IMG/VR virus record: IMGVR_UViG_3300009506_000192
Location: 1 to 30,085 of that record
Length of the DNA stretch: 30,085 nucleotides
Source of the DNA: a virus
Strand: one strand, 5' to 3'
In this document: piece after piece, positions 1 to 6,873 of the stretch
Layout of the letters: each line of letters opens with the position of its first letter
Numbering within the stretch: position 1 is the stretch's first letter
Notes under the pieces: generated by a model
Database searches by the model: none
Seen by the model: only the letters and a program-made list of their open reading frames with translations
Told to the model about the DNA's origin: nothing
Program-made: the position numbers and the translations under genes

Positions 1-79
1 TATATATATAATTATTTAGGGTATCATACTTTCTTATCTTTGTCAATACCTACAATCAGGTCAGCACGCCCTCCCTAAT

Positions 80-93
80 CTCGGTCAACCGAG
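80..93. promoter_or_regulatory. 14-bp palindrome, candidate operator
   Basis: The sequence CTCGGT-CA-ACCGAG is a perfect 6-bp inverted repeat with a 2-base centre. It lies 6 bases upstream of the TTGACA box at 100-105. It shares the central GTCAAC and the 6-2-6 layout with the palindrome at 177-190. A repressor or activator binding site is an inference. In RNA it could fold as a 5-bp hairpin with a UCAA tetraloop. Confidence 0.35.
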
Positions 94-99
94 GGGGGC

Positions 100-128
100 T
101 TGACAAAGCCGGTTTTATGTGGTAACGT
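100..128 (+). promoter_or_regulatory. sigma70-like promoter for the structural block
   Basis: A perfect TTGACA box (100-105) is followed after 17 bases by TAACGT (123-128). TAACGT is a poor -10 hexamer with three of six consensus bases. It is preceded by TGG at 120-122, which fits an extended -10 element. The site lies about 90 bases upstream of the first + strand gene and is the only good sigma70-type candidate seen in front of the operon. Activity is inferred. Confidence 0.5.
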
Positions 129-176
129 TAAGAGCCTCTGGAGTATTATTTCAGAGTCTCCGGGCGATTTCGCCTT

Positions 177-190
177 CCCTGTCAACAGGG
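177..190. promoter_or_regulatory. 14-bp palindrome in the 5' leader
   Basis: The sequence CCCTGT-CA-ACAGGG is a perfect 6-2-6 inverted repeat with the same GTCAAC core as the site at 80-93. It lies downstream of the predicted transcription start and 27 bases before the first start codon. It could be a second operator or a leader hairpin. The function is inferred only. Confidence 0.35.
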
Positions 191-216
191 ATTAACAAAA
201 TACCAGAAAGGGTTTT

Positions 217-930
217 ATGAAAAAGCTTCTTGCAGGTCTGCTGATTTTTGCTGCATCTCTCCTCAACATCGGTCAGGTTACCGGTGAGGAGTCTCTTCCG
301 CTACCTGCTGAGGCTGCTCAGGTTGGTCTACTTCAGGGTGATTATGGTTCCTGTTCTGCGGTGGTAATCTCGTATGACACCATCGTTACCGCCCGTCATT
401 GTGATGAAGTTTCTTTCGTATTTGTGTATAAGAATCACACCTACCGTGTTATCGACACTAACGCGGATCATGTGACCAACACCGATACGATGGTTCTGAA
501 AGTTGATGGTTATCTGGAAGGTCCTTACGCCAAGGTCTATACCGGTGAGGTTAAGGAAGGTACGCCGATCCTGACGATTGGCTATGCCTGGGGCACCGAC
601 AAGATCGCCCGCGAAGGTAAAGCGATTGACTACCGAGTTCTCGAACGTGATGTCTTCGATGTCTTTGATTCCTTCGGGATGGTTCCTGATGGGGTGACTT
701 TCGAAGGGGCATCCCAAGCAGACCAGATCTGCGGTCCTGATCCGTACTGCAAAGGTCCTTCTCTAGTACATAATTCCACCATCATTCCGGGAATGTCCGG
801 GGGTGGTACTTACGCGAAAATTGATGGTGAATGGCGGTTGGTCGCAGTCAACTCATGGCTGCTTCGTGATCCGTTCATGGGTTATCCCATTGAGTACGGT
901 TCCGCACCGATCAATCATATCAAGTTTTGA
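217..930 (+). CDS. Exported trypsin-like serine protease
   Basis: This 237-residue protein has an N-terminal signal peptide: KK at 2-3, then a hydrophobic stretch at about 4-19, with possible cleavage near residues 20-24. A chymotrypsin-fold (S1-type) protease follows. The catalytic triad is readable as His61 in TARHC, Asp90 in NTDTMVLKV and Ser194 in GMSGGG. Cys46 and Cys62 flank the His segment as in the conserved disulfide of the family, and a second Cys pair lies at 172 and 178. The signal peptide predicts action in the periplasm or outside the cell. The start is ATG 217 with AGAAAGG upstream. It is the first gene after the predicted promoter and ends 58 bases before the small terminase gene. 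Known capsid maturation proteases are not exported, so a role in processing the host envelope, a receptor or a competitor is more likely. That role is inference. The protease assignment is strong. Confidence 0.85.
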   Translation: MKKLLAGLLIFAASLLNIGQVTGEESLPLPAEAAQVGLLQGDYGSCSAVVISYDTIVTARHCDEVSFVFVYKNHTYRVIDTNADHVTNTDTMVLKVDGYLEGPYAKVYTGEVKEGTPILTIGYAWGTDKIAREGKAIDYRVLERDVFDVFDSFGMVPDGVTFEGASQADQICGPDPYCKGPSLVHNSTIIPGMSGGGTYAKIDGEWRLVAVNSWLLRDPFMGYPIEYGSAPINHIKF

Positions 931-938
931 CATGTGGC

Positions 939-975
939 GGTTGAGGGGTGACCCGTCCTTTTAAAACCCCTAACC
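939..975 (+). other. Intercistronic stem-loop
   Basis: GGTT-g-AGGGGT (939-949) can pair with ACCCCT-AACC (966-975), giving a 10-bp stem with one bulged base and a 16-base loop. It sits between the protease gene and the small-terminase gene, just before the ribosome site. No T-run follows, so it does not look like a classical terminator. It could separate or stabilise transcripts. Confidence 0.3.
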
Positions 976-988
976 TATAGGAAAGTTG

Positions 989-1534
989 ATGACAAAGCAA
1001 CCTCGCAAGAAGACTAAGCACTGGTCCACCGAGAAGAAGATTCAGGTGGTCATGGCTTATCTCGTTCTGGGCAAGATGCCAATGGTCGAGGCAGCCACCG
1101 GTGTACCGGCAGGAACAATTCATCAATGGAAGCGGCAGGAATGGTGGGACGAGTTAGTTCGCCAAGTCCGCGTTGAAGAAAACATTCAGCTAGACGCTCG
1201 TCTATCTAAAATCCTTTCCAAGACCCTCGACATCGTTGAGGACCGCCTTGACAACGGAGACTGGATGTATGACCCCAAAGAAGGTAACATCACCCGCATC
1301 CCGGTTAAGCTTCGGGACGCCGCAGCAGTGTCCGACACGGCATGGAACCGAAGGGATGCTGTGCGTAACATGTTGGGTGAGAAAGAAGCTAAGCAAACTG
1401 GCGTTAAAGAAGCGCTTCAAGAGATAGCGGCGGGATTCGCCGCACTAGTGCAGGGGAAAGCAAATGACAAAGAAGTTTCTGTTAATGGGAGCGGGGAACT
1501 CCCGAGTTCGGAAGATCAGCACGGGTCCAACTGA
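989..1534 (+). CDS. Putative terminase small subunit
   Basis: This protein has 181 residues from ATG 989. An in-frame TTG at 986 is less likely, because AGGAAAG at 979-985 is correctly spaced for 989. The N-terminus is basic and is followed by a helix-turn-helix-like segment. That segment contains motifs of the kind EKKIQVVMAY, EAATGVPAGTIHQWK and WWDEL, resembling DNA-recognition domains of phage small terminases and transposase-type HTHs. A helical middle region (about 60-150) could serve oligomerisation. Small terminases bind the packaging site and hand DNA to the large subunit. The call rests on the HTH and on the position upstream of a clear large terminase in the same orientation. The last 71 bases overlap the methyltransferase gene. 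An HTH regulator is the main alternative. Confidence 0.65.
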   Translation: MTKQPRKKTKHWSTEKKIQVVMAYLVLGKMPMVEAATGVPAGTIHQWKRQEWWDELVRQVRVEENIQLDARLSKILSKTLDIVEDRLDNGDWMYDPKEGNITRIPVKLRDAAAVSDTAWNRRDAVRNMLGEKEAKQTGVKEALQEIAAGFAALVQGKANDKEVSVNGSGELPSSEDQHGSN

Positions 1535-2030
1535 TTTCTCGGATGGTGAACTTGTAACACTGGACATTGACGACGCTTGTGGTGCGGATTATATCTGGGA
1601 TCTGAATATTCGACCCCTTCCGTTCGCAGATGACACGTTCGATGAAATCCATGCTTACGAAGTCCTTGAACATATCGGAGTTCAGGGCGACTGGAGGACA
1701 TTTTTCAAAGAGTGGCAGGAATACTGGCGACTCCTCAAACCGGGTGGTTTGTTCGTCGGCACAGTGCCCTCATACAAAAGCATGTGGGCGCTCGGTGATC
1801 CCGGACATACACGGGTCCTACCCCACGGCTTGTTCGTCTTTCTGGACCAGAGGGAGTACGAGAAACAAATAGGCAAGACGGCGATGACGGACTATCGGAG
1901 TGTATTTCCGGCTCCGTATTCTTTCGAAGCTGAGTTTGTTCAGTACGACGATAACAACATGTTTTTTGTACTGAGGAAGATCGTCTATGCCAAAGAAACG
2001 GAGACCGGGGAAGCGACTGTTCAGGTTTAA
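1464..2030 (+). CDS. SAM-dependent class I methyltransferase
   Basis: This 188-residue protein matches the Rossmann-fold SAM methyltransferase pattern (Methyltransf_11 type). Motif I appears as GAGNSR (9-14), the acidic residue after strand 2 as LDID (33-36), and a DDTFDEIHAYEVLEHI-like segment spans 56-71. The post-motif LLKPGGLF is at 90-97. The substrate cannot be read. No DNA target-recognition domain or catalytic NPPY/DPPY motif is seen, so a small molecule, protein or sugar substrate is more likely than DNA. The start at ATG 1464 has AGGGGAAAG just upstream. It overlaps the preceding gene by 71 bases and the next gene by 44 bases, and lies inside the terminase locus. Confidence 0.8.
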   Translation: MTKKFLLMGAGNSRVRKISTGPTDFSDGELVTLDIDDACGADYIWDLNIRPLPFADDTFDEIHAYEVLEHIGVQGDWRTFFKEWQEYWRLLKPGGLFVGTVPSYKSMWALGDPGHTRVLPHGLFVFLDQREYEKQIGKTAMTDYRSVFPAPYSFEAEFVQYDDNNMFFVLRKIVYAKETETGEATVQV

Positions 2031-2373
2031 CCTCTTCGGCATGGAGTTTGATGTCAGGCAGGTAAAAGCCGGACACGCTAAGTTGGATGGGGCGCATGAC
2101 ATATACGGCATGTGCTACATGGAAGACAGGGAGATCTATATCAGGGATGAGGAGACTGCGACGTTGGAACAACGGCAGACTGCTCTCCTTCATGAGATCC
2201 AACATATCATAGAAGATCACTACTCGATAGACTTCTTGAGGGCATCAGAGGATGTAGCTGCATCCGAGAATCGAACGGACCATATCAGTTTAGGTTGGTT
2301 ATACGTGATTCGCGGTTGTCCTCAAGTAGTCGAGTTTGTGAGACAGAGAACACCAAATGGCAAACAAACGTAA
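1987..2373 (+). CDS. HExxH metallopeptidase-like protein
   Basis: This 128-residue protein has a zinc-binding motif HEIQH at 69-73 inside a helix (ALLHEIQHIIED), with a region of beta character before it. The size and layout resemble small phage zincins related to the ImmA/IrrE peptidase family. The third metal ligand is probably one of the Glu/Asp residues downstream (75-95), but it cannot be fixed by eye. No HTH or other partner domain is attached. The start at ATG 1987 has GAGGAAG at a good distance. It overlaps the methyltransferase gene by 44 bases and the HNH gene by 17 bases. The substrate is unknown. Candidates are a host repressor or a phage protein. Confidence 0.6.
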   Translation: MPKKRRPGKRLFRFNLFGMEFDVRQVKAGHAKLDGAHDIYGMCYMEDREIYIRDEETATLEQRQTALLHEIQHIIEDHYSIDFLRASEDVAASENRTDHISLGWLYVIRGCPQVVEFVRQRTPNGKQT

Positions 2374-2614
2374 CTACCGTAAAGAGTACGATAACTACCA
2401 GGGTAAGCCTGACCAGATCAAAAAGCGAGCAGAACGTAATCATGCGCGTCGTGAAATGGAGAAATCTGGAAAGGCTCACAAGGGCGATGGTATGGACGTG
2501 GATCATAAAAAGCCACTGGCGAAGCATGGCTCTAACAAAGATAGCAACCTACGCGTCGTATCTAAACATGCTAATCGCTCTTTTGCGAGGACACGATCGG
2601 CGAGGATGAAGTGA
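2357..2614 (+). CDS. Small HNH-like protein
   Basis: This protein has 85 residues and a very basic N-terminal half. The C-terminal half shows a minimal HNH (beta-beta-alpha metal) pattern: DVDH with His50, then SNLRVVS with Asn64, then a helix with His71 and Asn73. The Cys pairs found in larger HNH enzymes are absent. Small HNH nucleases near terminase genes are known partners of packaging. HK97 gp74 stimulates cos cleavage by its terminase. The gene ends two bases before the large terminase start, which suggests translational coupling and a packaging role. Whether it is catalytically active cannot be judged by eye. Confidence 0.6.
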   Translation: MANKRNYRKEYDNYQGKPDQIKKRAERNHARREMEKSGKAHKGDGMDVDHKKPLAKHGSNKDSNLRVVSKHANRSFARTRSARMK

Positions 2615-2615
2615 G

Positions 2616-4145
2616 ATGCTCACCCCTCAAGTCATCGAGGGGTTTGTCAACGCAGTGTTGGCAGACAGCTTTCAGGAACGAGCCTCTACTCCTGAAGCTC
2701 ACCGTGAATGGTGGGAACTTTGTTGTGATCCGCACCCTAGAGTCGCAATTGCCGCGCCCCGTGGACATGCGAAATCAACCGCGATTACTCATGCCTACGT
2801 TCTTGCTGCAACGTTATTTAGAGAGCATCAGTACGTCCTCATCGTCTCGGACACGGAAGCGCAAGCGGTCCTCTTCCTCCAGGATATCAAAAAAGAAATC
2901 CTAGACAACGAGAAGATCCACAGATTGTTTCCCATGAAGACCGATAAGGTTGGATTGGTTAGGTTGGTCAAAGAGACTGAAGCAGACATCATCGTAGAGA
3001 TGGCGGATGGTTACCAATTCCGCATCATGGCGAAAGGCTCAGAGCAGAAGGTCAGGGGTTTGAAGTGGGGTTCGAAGCGTCCCGATCTAATCATCGGAGA
3101 TGACTTGGAGAACGATGAGATCGTCATGAATAAAGACCGTAGGGATAAATTCCTTCGGTGGTTCTATGGAGCATTGTTACCATGTCTGAGCAAGTCCGGA
3201 AAGATCCGAATTGTGGGTACCATATTGCATATGGACTCACTCCTGAATCGCTTAATGCCGAGGCAACAACTTATTGGAAGAGCAAAGTTCAACGATTTGT
3301 CCGTAACAGCCTTGCGGGAATGGACAGACCGGAGGATGCCGTGGAAGTCGGTACTCTATCGAGCACACGGAAAGGACTACGAACCGATACTTTGGCAGGA
3401 ACGGTTCAGTCGTCAGTTTTTCGTAGACAAGTATAACGACCTTAAGAGGCAAGGTATCCCTGAAACTTATGCTCAGGAATATCTCAACGAACCTCTTGAC
3501 GAGTCAACAGCATATTTTCGGCGTTCTGACTTCATCGGAATGTCCGAAAGAGATAAAAATCTTCGCAAGACGTACTACATCGTTGCGGATTTAGCTATCT
3601 CTGAGAAGGAAAGAGCGGATTACAGCGTCTTTATGGTCGCTGGAATGGATGAAGACCGGTTTCTACACATCGAAAAGGTGCTTCGTGCTCGCTTGGATGG
3701 TCGAGAAATCGTAGATTTGCTCTACGAACTCAACAGAACGTGGAAACCAGAGGGTTTTGGCATCGAAACGGAGAAGATTGACAAGGCGATTAAGCCATTT
3801 CTCTTCGAAAAGATGCGTGCACAAGGGGAATTCTTCGATTTGATCCCTTTGAAACCTTCTAAGGACAAAGAAACACGCGGTAGAAGCATTCAAGCACGTA
3901 TGAGGTCGGGTTCAGTCAAGTTTGACAAGGTAAGTGACTGGTATCCTGAACTCGAAGAAGAGTGTTTGCGCTTCCCAAGAGGAAAACACGATGACCAAGT
4001 GGACTGTTTAGCCTACATTGGTCTGTTGTTGGACAAATTGAACGAAGCGCCGACGAATCGTGAGCTAATCGAGGAAGATCGCGCAGAAATGTGGCGTCAT
4101 TCAGGTCTCGAAGAGCAGGGTCGTAATCAAACTACAGGATATTGA
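2616..4145 (+). CDS. terL: Terminase large subunit
   Basis: This 509-residue protein has both enzyme parts of a packaging motor. The ATPase has a Walker A-like APRGHAKST at 47-55, a Walker B at 157-163 (DLIIGDD), and a coupling segment near 200 (IVGTILH). The RNase H-fold nuclease has Asp325 (VADLA), Glu384 (GIETE) and Asp463 in GKHDDQVD. It cuts concatemeric DNA and pumps it through the portal. The length and motif spacing are normal for the family. The start at ATG 2616 follows the HNH stop by one base. The gene ends one base before the ATG of the next small gene. Confidence 0.95.
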   Translation: MLTPQVIEGFVNAVLADSFQERASTPEAHREWWELCCDPHPRVAIAAPRGHAKSTAITHAYVLAATLFREHQYVLIVSDTEAQAVLFLQDIKKEILDNEKIHRLFPMKTDKVGLVRLVKETEADIIVEMADGYQFRIMAKGSEQKVRGLKWGSKRPDLIIGDDLENDEIVMNKDRRDKFLRWFYGALLPCLSKSGKIRIVGTILHMDSLLNRLMPRQQLIGRAKFNDLSVTALREWTDRRMPWKSVLYRAHGKDYEPILWQERFSRQFFVDKYNDLKRQGIPETYAQEYLNEPLDESTAYFRRSDFIGMSERDKNLRKTYYIVADLAISEKERADYSVFMVAGMDEDRFLHIEKVLRARLDGREIVDLLYELNRTWKPEGFGIETEKIDKAIKPFLFEKMRAQGEFFDLIPLKPSKDKETRGRSIQARMRSGSVKFDKVSDWYPELEEECLRFPRGKHDDQVDCLAYIGLLLDKLNEAPTNRELIEEDRAEMWRHSGLEEQGRNQTTGY

Positions 4146-4146
4146 C

Positions 4147-4305
4147 ATGGCAAAGACGCGTAGCTACTCAGCTAAGGCCGCTGCCGCTGGTAAAGACATC
4201 GGCAAGCCTGGAAAAAACTTCGCTAAGATCGTTGCTAAGAGCGGCGGTGGCGAAAAAGGCAAAAGGATTGCTGGAGCAGTTCTCAAGAAACTGCGAGCCA
4301 AGTAA
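4147..4305 (+). CDS. Tiny basic protein, 52 residues
   Basis: This protein has 52 residues rich in Lys, Gly and Ala, with motifs such as GKPGKNFAKI and GGGEKGKRIAGAVLKKL. It starts one base after the large terminase stop. Its stop overlaps the start of the next gene as TAATG. I recall similar tiny Lys/Gly-rich proteins in other phages at the same place, but no function is known to me. The charge suggests nucleic-acid binding or an attachment to portal or terminase. That is inference. Coding is supported by the exact stop-start packing and by the second gene of the same kind right after it. Confidence 0.7.
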   Translation: MAKTRSYSAKAAAAGKDIGKPGKNFAKIVAKSGGGEKGKRIAGAVLKKLRAK

Positions 4306-4457
4306 TGCCTAGCAAGACGAAGAAGCAAGCCAGATTTATGGCTGCTGCTGCACACAACCCCGCTTTCGCTAAGAAGGCGGGGATTAGCACGTCTGTCGCC
4401 AAAGAATTCAATCAGGCAGACAAAGGCAAGAAGATCCTTAAAGGGAAGAAAAAGTAA
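4305..4457 (+). CDS. Tiny basic protein, 50 residues
   Basis: This protein has 50 residues. It starts MPSKTKKQARFMAAAAHNP and continues with FAKKAGISTSVAKEFNQADKG and a Lys-rich tail. The pattern with a conserved AAAHNP segment and a VAKEF helix is one I have seen in small proteins of many tailed phages next to portal genes, but I cannot assign a named family or role. Both borders are TAATG overlaps: the ATG shares its A with the upstream stop, and its own stop shares an A with the portal ATG. Translation is therefore probably coupled to both neighbours. Confidence 0.7.
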   Translation: MPSKTKKQARFMAAAAHNPAFAKKAGISTSVAKEFNQADKGKKILKGKKK

Positions 4458-6685
4458 TGCCTCAGATGCCTCAACCTCCAATGGCCCCCGCAGGGGCACA
4501 GCAAAGGACTCCCCCTGCTAGTCCGATGGGCGCCCCTGGCGCCCCTGCCGGTGGGCCACCCATGCCCGGCCAGCAGCCGCAACAACCTCCGCAAATGCAC
4601 CCCGATGACTTTCTGCCAGATGAGCAGGAAGATCCGTCTGAGAATGCAGACGAGAAGCGTGCTGCTGAACTAGACCGCCTCCTAGTCTCTACCAACATCG
4701 TTGATGAGTTGGATGAGGACGAGCGTAATAAACTCGCTCAGGTGGTTATCAAGGGATGGGAACTCGATAAAGTTTCCCGTAAACCTTGGGAAGAAGGTTA
4801 TGAAGGCTGGCTTAAAATGGCCGGTCAGTATCGGGAACATAAGAACTTCCCGTGGCAAGGTGCGTCTAACGTAAAGTTTCCATTGCTATCCACGGCGGCT
4901 ATGCAGTTTAATGCCCGTGCTTATCCTACCCTGATACCTAGTTCTGGCGACGTGGTACGCATGAAGGTAAAAGGAAAGGACGTTGACGGGTCGAAATCGG
5001 CTATGGCCGTGGCAGTGGCTCAGGTTATGTCTGAGCAAGTTATGGAAGAGATGCATGGTTGGGAAGAGGATATGGACAAACTCCTCCTCATCCTACCGAT
5101 CTCTGGTACCTGCTTCAAGAAGACGTACTACGATGAGTTCTCCAAGAAGGTGTGTTCCTACTTGGTTCATGGTATGGATCTGGTGGTTAACCACTGGACC
5201 AAGAATCTGTGCGACGCATCGCGTGTGACGCAAGAGTATCGCTGGACTAGGCGAGAACTTAAAGAGAAGATGGCAACTGGTTCCTTCCGGAAGATTGATC
5301 TACCGGATAGTGTGCTGGATCTGGCGAAGCGTGAAGTTGATGGGGTCAACATGACCACACCAACCTCGATTCCTGATGAAGCCACTCCGTATCTTTGCCT
5401 TGAGCAACACACATGGTATGACGTAGACGGTGACGGTTATGCTGAACCGGTCGTGATTACCGTTCTGGCCCAACAGAAAGAGGTTCTCCAGATCCTCCCG
5501 CGTTGGTATTCCGAGGACGTGATTACGGACGAGAAAGAGCGCATCGTCAAAATCAAACCCATCAACTACTTCACCAAATATGGCTTTATTCCGAATCCTG
5601 ATGGCGGCTTCTATGACCTTGGTTGGGGTCAGTTGTTGGGTCCTCTCAACGAAGCTGTCAACACACTCGTCAATCAACTCGTTGACGCTGGCTCCCTCTC
5701 AAACCTACAATCAGGGTTCCTTGCCAAAGGACTCCGGATTAAGGTTGGTGACAATAAGTTTACCCCTGGTGAGTGGAAACCAGTCAACGCGATGGGAGAA
5801 GACTTGCAGAAGTCTATCTTCCCGCTTCCTGTCCGTGAACCGTCTAATGTACTCTTTCAGCTTTTCGGTGCATTAGTCCAGTCTGTGAAAGAATTGGCCT
5901 CGGTTGCAGAAATCTTCACAGGTAAGATGCCCGGACAGAATACCCCGGCCTATACGGTTAAAGAAACAGTAGATCAAGGTCAGAAAGTCTTTACGGCTAT
6001 CTACAAGCGAGTGTATCGCTCGATGACCGAAGAGTTCCGCAAGATCTACAAGATGAATTACCTCTTCTGTGATGACGATCAGCTTAAGTCGCTGTTCTCT
6101 GAATCGGAGGAGTACATTGTTCCGGCTGCCGATCCTCAAGCCGAGACTTCAGCGACAAAGATGCAAAAAGCACAAATGCTCGCGCAGATGATGCAGTTGG
6201 GTGTGCCGCGTCCGAAGGTCCTGGAACGCTTACTCGAAGCGATGGAGATTCCGAATTGGAAAGAACTCCTGCCAGATCCGAATACGCCTCCCCCACCGCC
6301 GCCAGAAGTTCAAAAAATGCAGATGCAGGCCAAGATGGATCAACAGAAGCTTCAGGCCGAAATGCAAATGAAGCAACAAGAGCATGAAATGAAGATGAAG
6401 GAACTACAGGCTGAACTGGAGTTCCAGAAGCAGATCTTCCAACTTAAACTGGAAGAAGCCCGGATGGGGATGCAAGTAGCCCAAGCCAAACTCGGGATAG
6501 ATGCACAACGGGCTAAGATGGATATGGTAACTGGTGCTATGGACCACCAACAATCGATGGCTCAGAGTGACCAGACCCATCAACAGAAGATGACACACCA
6601 AGAGGAAGCCAATGCTGCGAAGAGTAAGCAAGCGGGAGTTTCGGGAGTGGCTGGAAAATCCAGTAAGCGGCCAACTAACGGCTGA
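4457..6685 (+). CDS. Portal protein
   Basis: This 742-residue protein is the likely dodecameric portal through which DNA enters and leaves the head. The N-terminus (1-46) is a Pro/Gly-rich disordered stretch. The core contains segments typical of P22-type portals: a PWQGASNVKFPLL-like motif near 133, followed by predicted helices and the stretch GWGQLLGPLNEAVNTLVNQ. After a run of prolines (about 610-616), residues 617-725 form a long Gln/Met/Lys-rich heptad-like helix that probably makes a coiled-coil barrel extending into the head, as in P22. The start at ATG 4457 overlaps the upstream stop. The position between terminase and scaffold supports the call. Confidence 0.85.
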   Translation: MPQMPQPPMAPAGAQQRTPPASPMGAPGAPAGGPPMPGQQPQQPPQMHPDDFLPDEQEDPSENADEKRAAELDRLLVSTNIVDELDEDERNKLAQVVIKGWELDKVSRKPWEEGYEGWLKMAGQYREHKNFPWQGASNVKFPLLSTAAMQFNARAYPTLIPSSGDVVRMKVKGKDVDGSKSAMAVAVAQVMSEQVMEEMHGWEEDMDKLLLILPISGTCFKKTYYDEFSKKVCSYLVHGMDLVVNHWTKNLCDASRVTQEYRWTRRELKEKMATGSFRKIDLPDSVLDLAKREVDGVNMTTPTSIPDEATPYLCLEQHTWYDVDGDGYAEPVVITVLAQQKEVLQILPRWYSEDVITDEKERIVKIKPINYFTKYGFIPNPDGGFYDLGWGQLLGPLNEAVNTLVNQLVDAGSLSNLQSGFLAKGLRIKVGDNKFTPGEWKPVNAMGEDLQKSIFPLPVREPSNVLFQLFGALVQSVKELASVAEIFTGKMPGQNTPAYTVKETVDQGQKVFTAIYKRVYRSMTEEFRKIYKMNYLFCDDDQLKSLFSESEEYIVPAADPQAETSATKMQKAQMLAQMMQLGVPRPKVLERLLEAMEIPNWKELLPDPNTPPPPPPEVQKMQMQAKMDQQKLQAEMQMKQQEHEMKMKELQAELEFQKQIFQLKLEEARMGMQVAQAKLGIDAQRAKMDMVTGAMDHQQSMAQSDQTHQQKMTHQEEANAAKSKQAGVSGVAGKSSKRPTNG

Positions 6686-6873
6686 CCTGAAACAACGCAT
6701 AGAAGAAGGTCGTGACCAACTCGAAAGGTTGGCAGAGAATGCCAGAGAATGCAGAACAAAGGGACGACTACATTAGGGGTGCACTATATGCCTTCCGTAT
6801 AGTCCTAGACTTTGAACCAGAGTTCGATGAAGGAGAGCAGGATGAAACCAGTAGGGTATCGGGTTTGGATTAA
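6612..6873 (+). pseudogene. Small phage gene split by a frameshift
   Basis: Two short frames read as one protein if the 10-bp direct repeat at 6733-6752 is counted once. The first part runs from ATG 6612 (SD AGAGGAA just upstream) to TAG 6774-6776 and carries SKREFREWLENPV and a helical RIEEGRDQLERLAENA segment. The second part can start at ATG 6739 and runs to TAA 6871-6873 with RDDYIRGALYAFRIVLDFEP. The joined product would be 83 residues. The pattern of a REFREWLE start followed by a helix and a terminal G-A-L-x-A-x-R-x-V-L segment is familiar from small proteins downstream of portal genes, with unknown function. The gene overlaps the portal end and the next gene. It may be broken, or made as two peptides. 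Confidence 0.65.
6733..6752 (+). repeat. 10-bp perfect tandem duplication
   Basis: CAGAGAATGC at 6733-6742 is repeated exactly at 6743-6752. Ten extra bases shift the frame by +1 and end the small gene early. Removing one copy restores one uninterrupted frame from 6612 to 6873. Confidence 0.9.

Noticed and set aside
328-717. Open frame of 129 codons on the - strand inside the protease gene
   Set aside because: The + strand frame has a full catalytic triad and signal peptide. The opposite frame shows no recognisable features.
961-985. Resemblance of the sequence before the small terminase gene (ending CTATAGGAAAG) to a T7-type promoter
   Set aside because: Only the CTATAGG part fits. The upstream specificity region matches poorly, no second copy was found in other gaps, and ATAGGA is explained by the ribosome site.
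1735-2220. Open frame of 161 codons on the - strand opposite the methyltransferase and HExxH genes
   Set aside because: Low-complexity Ser/Arg/Pro-rich product, opposite to two genes with clear motifs, and with no good start site.
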